Below are positions 1 to 6,355 of a DNA stretch of 9,966 bases, in pieces. How positions within the stretch are numbered: position 1 is the first letter of the stretch; each line of letters starts with the position of its first letter. The stretch is taken from assembly GCA_014874235.1 (NCBI GenBank), contig JACWAC010000042.1, positions 1-9,966 of the forward strand, read 5' to 3'. The position numbers and the translations under genes are program-made. Origin of the DNA: Thermoplasmatales archaeon. GTDB taxonomy: Archaea > Thermoplasmatota > Thermoplasmata > Thermoplasmatales > GCA-001856825. Under the pieces are notes generated by a model that was not told the origin of the DNA, ran no database searches, and was given only the letters and a program-made list of their open reading frames with translations.

Positions 1-96
1 TTGTTCGAATCTATGAAAATGAAGTTATTTCTTTGAGAGAAAATGAAGAAAATCTTTTTTCAAAAACAAAGAAAAAAATGAAAAAAAAAGGTGTAA
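1..96 (-). terminator. A-rich gene-free end; probable terminator of the leftward transporter operon
   Basis: No gene is visible here. Read on the minus strand, the sequence just after the symporter stop codon is a series of T tracts: nine T at 81-89, seven at 72-78 and shorter ones beyond. Archaeal RNA polymerase commonly terminates at oligo-T tracts in the transcript strand. Bases 55-61 and 71-77 could also pair as a weak 7-bp A/T-rich stem with a 9-base loop. The T tracts are seen directly; the terminator role is inferred. Confidence 0.6.
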
Positions 97-1647
97 TTAC
101 TTCCTTCCACCAGCTCCCGGTGAAGCAACCGCCTTTGGTCTAGCGGCTCCAGCTATGAGCGATCCAACTGCGACCACCAGCAGATTGACTAGTATACCCA
201 CCATGCCTGCGTAGAAGAATCCAAGAGGAGTGCTGAATTTGAAGAAAGTCGTTGTAATGCTTGTGCCGTGAGCAACTACGAAGTTGGCGTCTATAAGCAG
301 CCCTAGTCCTACTATCTGTCCAAATGCCCATCCAACACCTACTGCCCACTTGTTCAACTTGGTCGAGTAAAGAGCCAGAAATATAGATGGAAGTGTCTGT
401 AAGATTATGATTCCTCCGACCAGTTGGAGCTGAAGTGAATATGTTGCATTTATTGCGAAAATGAATGTCAGTGCGATAAATTTGAACATTATTGAGAAAT
501 ACTTAGACAGTCTCGTCTCGAGCTTTGGATTCATGCTCTTCATGTACGGTTTAATCACATTTCTGGTGAGGAGATTAGCCTGGGCAATTGCCATGATGGA
601 AGCGGGGACCAATCCACCTATGAAGATTCCTAAGAATGCAAAACCGACGAACCATGGCGGGAAATATGCATATATTAGAGAGGGCACGGTTGTAACTGCA
701 CCATATGTGTGGATCAAGGGGAGGGCCTTGGTAGCACCATATGCCAAGACTCCAAAGAGCGCAAGCAGTGCAAGTCCTACTCCATATATAGGAAGTAGGG
801 CTGTGCTCATTCTTAACTTCTTGGTGCTGCTGGTGCTTAGGACTCCGTTGACGGCGTGGGGATAGAGGTACAAAGCGAGGGCACTTCCTATCGTCAGACT
901 TATGAAACCGTTCAGGAAGAGGCCAGAAAGCTGGTATGTTCCCGTGGCCGGAGGTTTAGTGGCTGATGCCATTGCAGTAAATGCGTGACCAAATCCGCCT
1001 GTGAGCATGGGAATCGCTACTATTGCTACTATAACAGTCACGAAGATTATGACATCCTTCATGACCGCGGTCACGACTGCTCCTCTCAAACCGCTCGTGA
1101 AAGTGAAAGCAGCGAGAATTATGAACGCAATTATCAGAGCTATCTCAGTGATTATTGTTGAATTGCTCATAACAAGCTGACCGATCATCACCTTCAGTAC
1201 CGCTTGCATTCCGTAAATCTGGAGAGCGATGTAAGGTAGTTCGGCTACTATACCTGTCAGTGCGATTATAACCGCAAGAGACTTGCTGTTGAACCTGTCC
1301 CTGACCATATCCACTGCCGTAACATAACCGTACTTTCTTGACATCTTCCAGAGTCTCGGCATCGTTATCATTGCAACACCGAACGTTATACCAACGTAAG
1401 GCACTGCAAAGAAGTACACCGCTCCCTTTATATAAAGGGACTCTGGAATAGCTATGAACGTATAGGCGGTATAGAGATCTGCTCCAACCAGAAACCACGC
1501 CAGGTAGCTACCTATTTTCCGACCGGCGAGAGCCCAGTCTCCAACGTCGCTCATGTCTCCTTTTCTCCAACGTGAGGCCCAGAATCCCAGAGCCACAAAG
1601 AGAACAAACAGGCTGATAAAAACAGCCAACACTTCTATGTTATTCAT
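97..1647 (-). CDS. SSS-family solute:cation symporter, monocarboxylate-permease (MctP-like) type
   Basis: A 516-residue polytopic membrane protein of the sodium:solute symporter family (LeuT fold, usually 13 helices), expected to take up a small organic acid or amino acid with a cation. Family marks are the WALAGR loop after helix 1 (38-43), the charged-aromatic stretch WFLVGADLYTAY (51-62), GLRGAV (186-191), YLYPHAVNGVL (260-270) and VPASIMAIAQANLLTRN (347-363). These resemble MctP-type monocarboxylate permeases more than PutP or PanF, but substrate cannot be read from sequence. Length is normal. The ATG overlaps the stop of the upstream DUF3311 gene in an ATGA arrangement and is preceded by GAGGGG (1651-1656), so the two are translated together. 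An oddity is Ala353 where SSS proteins often have a Ser near the Na2 cation site. A pyruvate, lactate or short-acid importer would fit with the nearby 2-oxoacid dehydrogenase, but this is inference. Confidence 0.88.
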   Translation of the reverse strand: MNNIEVLAVFISLFVLFVALGFWASRWRKGDMSDVGDWALAGRKIGSYLAWFLVGADLYTAYTFIAIPESLYIKGAVYFFAVPYVGITFGVAMITMPRLWKMSRKYGYVTAVDMVRDRFNSKSLAVIIALTGIVAELPYIALQIYGMQAVLKVMIGQLVMSNSTIITEIALIIAFIILAAFTFTSGLRGAVVTAVMKDVIIFVTVIVAIVAIPMLTGGFGHAFTAMASATKPPATGTYQLSGLFLNGFISLTIGSALALYLYPHAVNGVLSTSSTKKLRMSTALLPIYGVGLALLALFGVLAYGATKALPLIHTYGAVTTVPSLIYAYFPPWFVGFAFLGIFIGGLVPASIMAIAQANLLTRNVIKPYMKSMNPKLETRLSKYFSIMFKFIALTFIFAINATYSLQLQLVGGIIILQTLPSIFLALYSTKLNKWAVGVGWAFGQIVGLGLLIDANFVVAHGTSITTTFFKFSTPLGFFYAGMVGILVNLLVVAVGSLIAGAARPKAVASPGAGGRK

Positions 1648-1898
1648 CTTCCCCTCTCCATTTTATTAAGCAATAGAGCTGCACCAACAAAGAACGCCGC
1701 AGAAACAAAAAGCCAAAATGTTAGGAACCAATAGAAGAAGGTTATTCCGAAGAGTTCAGGTCCCTTGAAGTTGTATATCGGTGTGATTGCGAAAACCAGC
1801 ATCGGTATGAGCAACAAAACAGCGACCGCAACCTTCTGGCCCGTAGTTCCTTTTGTTTCAAGCGACAGTTCATCAGCACTTACCTCAACTGTCGACAT
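1644..1898 (-). CDS. DUF3311 small membrane protein, symporter partner
   Basis: An 84-residue protein with a hydrophilic N-terminal tail of about 20 residues and two predicted membrane helices (about 22-40 and 52-78). Between them lies the family signature, reading PIYN (40-43) then PELFGITFFYW (47-57), typical of DUF3311 proteins. Such proteins are regularly encoded next to SSS transporters and are thought to be small accessory subunits; their biochemical role is not established. It is the first gene of the operon and overlaps the symporter start by four bases. A TATA-like AAATATAAAT lies upstream on the minus strand, centred about 37 bases from the ATG, implying a leader of roughly 10-12 bases. 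I see no clear Shine-Dalgarno sequence before this ATG. Confidence 0.85.
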   Translation of the reverse strand: MSTVEVSADELSLETKGTTGQKVAVAVLLLIPMLVFAITPIYNFKGPELFGITFFYWFLTFWLFVSAAFFVGAALLLNKMERGR

Positions 1899-1930
1899 CT
1901 TTAACCAACAAATGCAATGTTAGAGGGTCT

Positions 1931-1940
1931 ATTTATATTT
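1931..1940 (-). promoter_or_regulatory. TATA box for the DUF3311-symporter operon
   Basis: The minus strand reads AAATATAAAT, a good match to the archaeal TATA box. Transcription would start about 25 bases downstream, near 1908-1912, giving a very short leader before the ATG at 1898. The rest of the 117-base divergent gap (1899-2015) has no gene, and its other half serves the rightward MFS gene. The match is seen; the start site is inferred. Confidence 0.55.
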
Positions 1941-1997
1941 ACTTGTGGTTGAATGGTTTAAGTTTCCTTAGGTCTGTTCACAAGAAGTAAACAATCC

Positions 1998-2003
1998 TTT
2001 AAT
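1998..2003 (+). promoter_or_regulatory. Weak TATA-like box for the MFS exporter gene
   Basis: TTTAAT at 1998-2003 is centred about 25 bases upstream of GTG 2025. This matches the spacing of TTTAAA to the lipA ATG, where the start codon would coincide with the transcript start. There is no Shine-Dalgarno sequence before either candidate start, which favours a leaderless message beginning at GTG 2025. An alternative TTTAAG at 1957-1962 is too far from the start for a leaderless transcript. Confidence 0.4.
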
Positions 2004-2015
2004 CTCGAAACGCAC

Positions 2016-3479
2016 TTGCGCGTAGTGGAGTACAAGTGGACGGTTCTCTCAAATACTACACTTGGAACCTTGATGGCTTCTCTCGACATGAACATAGTAC
2101 TCATTTCTCTTCCGACGATTGCCAGAGAACTTCCAGACACCACTTTACTAGATCTCCTCTGGATCCTGATGGGATATACTCTCGTTACTGCCGCGGTTCT
2201 CGTGAACTTCGGCAGACTTTCGGATATGTTTGGGAGAGTGCGTCTATACACCTTTGGTTTTGCCGTTTTCACTGCTGGATCTGCTCTCTGTAGTCTGTCG
2301 CAGATTGGCCCAGAGTTGATCGGCTTTAGACTTGTACAAGGAGTTGGCGCTGCTTTCCTTTTCTCGAACAGCGGTGCGATTATAACCGATGCATTTCCTG
2401 AAAACGAGAGGGGAGAAGCTCTGGGAATAAATCAAGTCGCGATCGTCGCAGGGGCCGTTTCAGGTCTTGTGTTAGGTGGACTGCTCACCTACACCATCGG
2501 CTGGAGATCCATCTTCTACGTGAACATACCCATTGGAATTGTCGCGACGTTGTGGGCTCACCACAATCTGAAGGAGCTTGCAGTAATAAGAAAGGGGCAA
2601 AAGATAGACGTCATAGGCAACGCTTCATTTGCAGGCGGGATCGGACTTGTTCTTACCGGAATCACACTATATGCAACTGGCACCTCAGGACTCGATACCG
2701 TACTGGCTCTGATATCGGGTGGAATTGCGATATTCTTTTTCTTCATATTCTATGAATTTAAGATAGACTATCCCATGTTCGACCTAAAATTATTCAGAAT
2801 AAGGCTGTTTGCTGCAGGCAACATTGCAATATTCCTGAATGCCCTAGGCAGAGGAGCCGTCACATTTGTTCTGGTCTTCTACCTCCAGGGACCAACTATG
2901 AGATTGAATCCGTTCGTCGCGGGCCTCTTCTTGGTCCCTATCTCTATCTCGCTGTCAATTTTCGGTCCCGTGAGTGGTTGGATTTCAGACAAGTATGGGG
3001 CGAGGCTCATAACCACGGTTGGTCTTATCGTTTCTGCCTCCGGATTCTTGCTTCTCACCAAATTGGGTCCGATAACTACATTCAATGACATGATAGTTCC
3101 CCTTGTATTGATCGGAAGTGGCATGGGCATCTTTGCTTCTCCAAACAGGGCATCGATCATGAATTCTTGCCCACCTCCAGAGAGAGGAATCGCTTCAGGA
3201 ATGAGTTCAACCCTGGTGAATGTTGGAAATATTTTCAGCATGGGGATTGCATTCTATGTAATGTCCCTGGCGGTTCCGATACACAGTCTTGCTGGAATAT
3301 TCACCGGTACTTCCAATGGCGGAACCAGTCGTATCCTGATTCATCCTTTCATCGATTCTATTCATTCCGTCTTCCTGATTTCAACCATCGCCCTTCTTCT
3401 GGCCATCGTGCCATCAGTACTGAGAGGAAAGAAGAATCAACTGACACAACCAACAAACGAAATTCACATCTCTAAATAG
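2016..3479 (+). CDS. MFS exporter, DHA2 (14-helix, EmrB/QacA-like) family
   Basis: A 487-residue integral membrane transporter of the major facilitator superfamily, DHA2 drug:H+ antiporter type, expected to expel small organic compounds using the proton gradient. Diagnostic features, numbered from TTG 2016, are the N-terminal helix with the acidic residue in MASLDMNIVLISLP (20-33), motif A GRLSDMFGR (66-74), the helix-4 arginine R105 in GFRLVQGVGAA (motif B), the glycine-rich motif C around 142-157, and GWRSIFYVNIPIG (162-174), typical of the 14-helix branch. The substrate is unknown. The TTG at 2016 may not be the true start: GTG 2025, three codons later, has a TATA-like box at leaderless distance and would give 484 residues. 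Stop is TAG 3477-3479. The gene lies 52 bases before lipA but that gene has its own promoter, so functional linkage is not implied. Confidence 0.9.
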   Translation: MRVVEYKWTVLSNTTLGTLMASLDMNIVLISLPTIARELPDTTLLDLLWILMGYTLVTAAVLVNFGRLSDMFGRVRLYTFGFAVFTAGSALCSLSQIGPELIGFRLVQGVGAAFLFSNSGAIITDAFPENERGEALGINQVAIVAGAVSGLVLGGLLTYTIGWRSIFYVNIPIGIVATLWAHHNLKELAVIRKGQKIDVIGNASFAGGIGLVLTGITLYATGTSGLDTVLALISGGIAIFFFFIFYEFKIDYPMFDLKLFRIRLFAAGNIAIFLNALGRGAVTFVLVFYLQGPTMRLNPFVAGLFLVPISISLSIFGPVSGWISDKYGARLITTVGLIVSASGFLLLTKLGPITTFNDMIVPLVLIGSGMGIFASPNRASIMNSCPPPERGIASGMSSTLVNVGNIFSMGIAFYVMSLAVPIHSLAGIFTGTSNGGTSRILIHPFIDSIHSVFLISTIALLLAIVPSVLRGKKNQLTQPTNEIHISK

Positions 3480-3495
3480 GTGAAATTTAATCGTA

Positions 3496-3512
3496 CCGAA
3501 AACGTTTAAAAC
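3496..3512 (+). promoter_or_regulatory. Archaeal promoter (BRE plus TATA box) of the lipA-oxoacid dehydrogenase operon
   Basis: The sequence CCGAAAACGTTTAAAAC combines a purine-rich, BRE-like element with TTTAAA at 3505-3510. The box is centred about 25 bases before the lipA ATG at 3532, so the transcript is expected to start at or within a base or two of the ATG, giving a leaderless lipA. No Shine-Dalgarno sequence precedes lipA, whereas most downstream genes of the operon have one, consistent with this reading. This is the clearest promoter in the window and the only good one ahead of the six-gene operon. Confidence 0.75.
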
Positions 3513-3531
3513 TCTAATCAACTTTCAAGTA

Positions 3532-4374
3532 ATGCAACCAGATTACGTGAAGGTAAAGCTTCCTACAGAAGAGACTTTTTTCGACACGCAGAACGAAGTC
3601 AAGTCCCTGAATTTGCATACCGTTTGCGAGGAAGCTAGATGCCCCAACAGAAGTGAATGCTGGACAGACGGGACCGCCACCTTCATGGTGCTAGGAAAGA
3701 ACTGCTCCAGGGCATGCAGATTCTGTTCTGTCACTCACGGATTTGTGCAACCACTCGATCCTCAGGAACCGTCCAACGTTGCAGCTGCAGCGAAGGAGAT
3801 GGGACTGAAGTATGTTGTGATAACGTCTGTGGACAGGGACGATCTTCCGGACCAGGGGGCAAATCATTTTGCCAAAGTGATAAGTGAAGTGAAGAAAACA
3901 GGTGCGAGCGTTGAAGTCCTGATTCCGGATTTCAGGGGGGACAAGGATTGCCTCGACAAGATATTGATGGAGGAACCGGTAGTACTGGCACACAATGTAG
4001 AGACTGTCAGGAGACTCTCACCAACAGTGAGAGATCACCGTGCAAGTTACGATCAATCCCTAGAGGTGTTGAGATATGCAGGGTCGAAGGGTTTTGTCAC
4101 CAAGTCTTCGATCATGGTGGGACTCGGAGAAACGGACGAGGAAGTTGTAGAGACGATGAAGGATCTGAAGAGCGTAGATGTCAGCATACTCACCATCGGA
4201 CAGTATCTGAGACCTTCAAAGATGCAGTTGCCTGTGGTCGAATACTGCAGGCTGAGTCGCTTCGAAAATTTCAAGGAAATTGGGTACGAGCTGGGTTTTC
4301 AGTTTGTTGCTTCCGGTCCCTTGGTCCGGACATCCTACAAGGCGGCAGAAGCCTGGGCTATGAGGAGGCACTGA
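3532..4374 (+). CDS. lipA: Lipoyl synthase (radical SAM), LipA
   Basis: Inserts two sulfur atoms at C6 and C8 of a protein-bound octanoyl group, using S-adenosylmethionine and two [4Fe-4S] clusters. All cluster ligands are visible: the auxiliary-cluster CX4CX5C motif at Cys32, Cys37 and Cys43, and the radical SAM CX3CX2C motif at Cys58, Cys62 and Cys65. The C-terminal signature, normally RSSY, reads RTSY at 266-269; Ser268 is kept, so the serine ligand to the auxiliary cluster can still be supplied. At 280 residues it is slightly shorter than E. coli LipA (321), lacking mostly N-terminal residues. It is first in the operon; the ATG is set by the promoter 25 bases upstream and appears leaderless. 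Its likely substrate is octanoyl-E2, encoded three genes downstream. Canonical LipA in an archaeon points to a bacterial-type pathway, perhaps acquired by transfer. Confidence 0.96.
   Translation: MQPDYVKVKLPTEETFFDTQNEVKSLNLHTVCEEARCPNRSECWTDGTATFMVLGKNCSRACRFCSVTHGFVQPLDPQEPSNVAAAAKEMGLKYVVITSVDRDDLPDQGANHFAKVISEVKKTGASVEVLIPDFRGDKDCLDKILMEEPVVLAHNVETVRRLSPTVRDHRASYDQSLEVLRYAGSKGFVTKSSIMVGLGETDEEVVETMKDLKSVDVSILTIGQYLRPSKMQLPVVEYCRLSRFENFKEIGYELGFQFVASGPLVRTSYKAAEAWAMRRH
4362..4368 (+). promoter_or_regulatory. Shine-Dalgarno sequence of the E1 alpha gene
   Basis: GAGGAGG lies inside the last codons of lipA, ending nine bases before ATG 4378. It supports that ATG over the second in-frame ATG at 4384, though the latter remains possible. 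Confidence 0.65.
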
Positions 4375-4377
4375 AGA

Positions 4378-5394
4378 ATGTCGATGGTGGGAAATCTGTC
4401 AAACGAGCAGGCACTCATCGCCTATAAAAATGCAGTGAGAGCACGTACCCTTGACATAAAAATAATCAACGCACAGAGACAGGGGATTATAGGTTTTCAT
4501 GTCCCCGCCCAGGGACAGGAAATGATTCAGATAGCGATAGGGATGATGGCAGAAAAGGAAGATCTCATTTTCAGTTATTACAGAGATCTTGCCTTATATC
4601 TGCAGAGAGGAGTGCCTGTCGGTGATATTTTTGATCAGATGCTTGGCAACAGCAGCGATCTCCAGAAGGGGAGGCAGATGCCAGACCATTTCTCTTTCAG
4701 TGAGTATAATTTCTCTACGGTGCAGAGTCCAGTGGGATCTCATATCCCTCTGACTGTGGGAGCCGCATATGCCATGCGATACAACAAGAAGAAGGGAATT
4801 GTCATCGTCACATTCGGTGATGGAGCAACATCCACTTCTGATTTCCATGCAGCCCTGAACTTCGCGTCGGTATACAACCTGGGAGTTCTGTTCATATGTG
4901 AAAACAATGGATTTGCGATCTCAATGCCTGTTAGCAAACAAACAAAAGCGGACATCTACAAGAAGGGGTCTGCTTACGGCATTCCCGGGAAGAGAGTGGA
5001 CGGTAATGATCTCATCGCTTCTCTTGCGGGTCTCCAGGAGGCGTTTGACTACGTCAGGAGTGGTAAGGGACCTTACTTGGTGGAGGCCGTAACGTACAGA
5101 ATTGGTCCCCATTCCACATCAGACGATCCGAAGAAGTACAGGGTGGATGAGATCACGGATGGAAGCGATAAGGATCCGATCCGAAGACTGGAAAATCTGA
5201 TGCTGAAGATGGGAGTCGTCGATTCGAACTTCATTCAAACGACCAAGATAGAAGCTAAACAAGAAGTTGACAAGGCACTGGACGAAAGGATGAACATTCC
5301 TCCGACAGAACCATCGAGCATCTTCGATGATGTCTACGAGAAACCGACCTGGATACAGGAGGAAGAGAGGAGGGATTTAGATGCCTCAGATTAA
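4378..5394 (+). CDS. 2-oxoacid dehydrogenase E1 component, alpha subunit
   Basis: With the beta subunit it forms the alpha2beta2 thiamine-diphosphate enzyme that decarboxylates a 2-oxoacid and reductively acylates the lipoyl group of E2. The 338-residue length is normal for the family. The thiamine-diphosphate motif runs from GDG (147-149) to NN (176-177), with the intervening 26 residues in range. Other marks are YYRD (67-70), KGRQMPDH (97-104) and the C-terminal loop RIGPHSTSDDP (241-251), containing the conserved His245. The GRQMP and GPHSTSDD segments are closer to branched-chain 2-oxoacid dehydrogenase E1 alpha than to strict pyruvate dehydrogenase. Thermoplasma homologues prefer branched-chain oxoacids and accept pyruvate less well, so I leave the substrate open. 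It starts 3 bases after lipA and its last 14 bases overlap the beta-subunit gene. Confidence 0.94.
   Translation: MSMVGNLSNEQALIAYKNAVRARTLDIKIINAQRQGIIGFHVPAQGQEMIQIAIGMMAEKEDLIFSYYRDLALYLQRGVPVGDIFDQMLGNSSDLQKGRQMPDHFSFSEYNFSTVQSPVGSHIPLTVGAAYAMRYNKKKGIVIVTFGDGATSTSDFHAALNFASVYNLGVLFICENNGFAISMPVSKQTKADIYKKGSAYGIPGKRVDGNDLIASLAGLQEAFDYVRSGKGPYLVEAVTYRIGPHSTSDDPKKYRVDEITDGSDKDPIRRLENLMLKMGVVDSNFIQTTKIEAKQEVDKALDERMNIPPTEPSSIFDDVYEKPTWIQEEERRDLDASD
5369..5374 (+). promoter_or_regulatory. Shine-Dalgarno sequence of the E1 beta gene
   Basis: GGAGGG ends six bases before ATG 5381 and lies wholly inside the E1 alpha coding region. It fixes the beta start and the 14-base overlap, consistent with equal, coupled synthesis of the two E1 subunits. 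Confidence 0.7.
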
Positions 5395-6346
5395 CATGGT
5401 TCAGTCTCTGAATAGGTCCCTGGACCAACTGATGGCTGGCGACGAGAGGATCGTTCTCCTTGGAGAGGACATCGGAATAGATGGGGGAGTATTCAGAGTG
5501 ACTGACAATCTCATGAACAAGTATGGTGAAGAGAGGGTCATAGACACCCCACTGAACGAACTGGGCATCATCGGTATGGCCACCGGAATGGCCATGTACG
5601 GATTGAAACCGATCGCAGAGATACAGTTCCAGGATTATATTTTCCCTGCGTTCGACCAGATAGTAAACAACGTTGCAAAAGTGAGGTATAGAACGGGGGG
5701 AAGGTTCAGCGTTCCCTTGATCATCAGAACTCCATACGGAGGCGGAGTGAAGGGCGGACTGTACCACTCGCAAAGTGGTGAATCCTATTTCGCGCACACC
5801 CCTGGTCTGACCGTGGTAACTCCCTCGAATCCATACGATGCGAGGGGTCTTCTGGTCTCCGCTTACAAGAGCAATGATCCGGTGATATTCCTTGAACCAA
5901 AGAGATTGTACAGAGCAATCAAGACGGAAGTTCCAGACGAACTGTTCGAGGTGGAAATCGGAAAAGCAGCCAAGTTGAAGGAAGGGGACGACCTGTCGAT
6001 CATCACTTACGGAAGCACGGTACCAACGGTGATGAATACGGTAGAGAAAAATGGAGTGAACGCCGACGTGATAGACCTCAGGACTCTCCTGCCCATGGAT
6101 GTGGGTTCAATAATAGAAACGGCAGAGAAGACTGGGAGGGTCGTGATAGTTCACGAGGCCCCAAAGACGCTGGGTGTCGGTGCGGAGGTCTCGGCGCTAA
6201 TAGCAGAGAGGGCAATAGACTCGCTCCGTTCGCCCATAGTGAGGGTCGCTGGATACGACACTCCCTTCCCATACTCGCACGAAGAATTGTATCTTCCAGG
6301 GGAGAAAAGAATAATGAATGCAGTTAATAAGGTACTTGCACATTGA
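5381..6346 (+). CDS. 2-oxoacid dehydrogenase E1 component, beta subunit
   Basis: Partner of E1 alpha; it contributes the residues that bind the pyrimidine ring of thiamine diphosphate and shape the substrate pocket. The 321-residue length is typical. Visible marks are LGEDIGIDGGVFRVT (27-41), RVIDTPLNELGI (52-63) with Glu60 as the conserved activating glutamate, GGLYHSQS (125-132) with His129, and FAHTPGLTVVTPSNPYDA (137-154), followed by the transketolase C-terminal domain from about residue 190. The TPYGGGVKGGLYHSQS context again resembles branched-chain oxoacid dehydrogenases. The start is supported by GGAGGG six bases upstream inside E1 alpha. The TGA stop is immediately followed by the E2 ribosome-binding site. 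Confidence 0.95.
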   Translation: MPQINMVQSLNRSLDQLMAGDERIVLLGEDIGIDGGVFRVTDNLMNKYGEERVIDTPLNELGIIGMATGMAMYGLKPIAEIQFQDYIFPAFDQIVNNVAKVRYRTGGRFSVPLIIRTPYGGGVKGGLYHSQSGESYFAHTPGLTVVTPSNPYDARGLLVSAYKSNDPVIFLEPKRLYRAIKTEVPDELFEVEIGKAAKLKEGDDLSIITYGSTVPTVMNTVEKNGVNADVIDLRTLLPMDVGSIIETAEKTGRVVIVHEAPKTLGVGAEVSALIAERAIDSLRSPIVRVAGYDTPFPYSHEELYLPGEKRIMNAVNKVLAH

Positions 6347-6350
6347 GGAG
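6344..6350 (+). promoter_or_regulatory. Shine-Dalgarno sequence of the E2 gene
   Basis: TGAGGAG overlaps the E1 beta stop codon and ends five bases before ATG 6356, so ribosomes finishing E1 beta stop on the E2 initiation site. Confidence 0.65.
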
Positions 6351-6355
6351 ATAAA

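Noticed and set aside
1..36. Open frame on the plus strand from the window edge to TGA at 34-36, possibly the tail of an upstream gene
   Set aside because: Only 11 codons, with no recognisable motif, in A/T-rich DNA. A convergent neighbouring gene is possible, but nothing here supports it.
461..865. 134-codon plus-strand frame inside the symporter gene
   Set aside because: Fully antisense to conserved SSS motifs; its hydrophobic start simply mirrors hydrophobic codons of the membrane protein. No independent signals.
1907..1921. AACA-N7-TGTT inverted half-sites between the TATA box and start of the DUF3311 gene, a possible operator
   Set aside because: Four-base half-sites are expected by chance in A/T-rich intergenic DNA. 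No second copy was seen in the window and no regulator gene is nearby.
5255..5797. 180-codon open frame on the minus strand across the E1 alpha/E1 beta junction
   Set aside because: It lies antisense to two well-supported genes, its translation is rich in Ser, His and Arg with no recognisable domain, and no promoter or ribosome-binding site supports it. It is a shadow of the codon pattern of the real genes.
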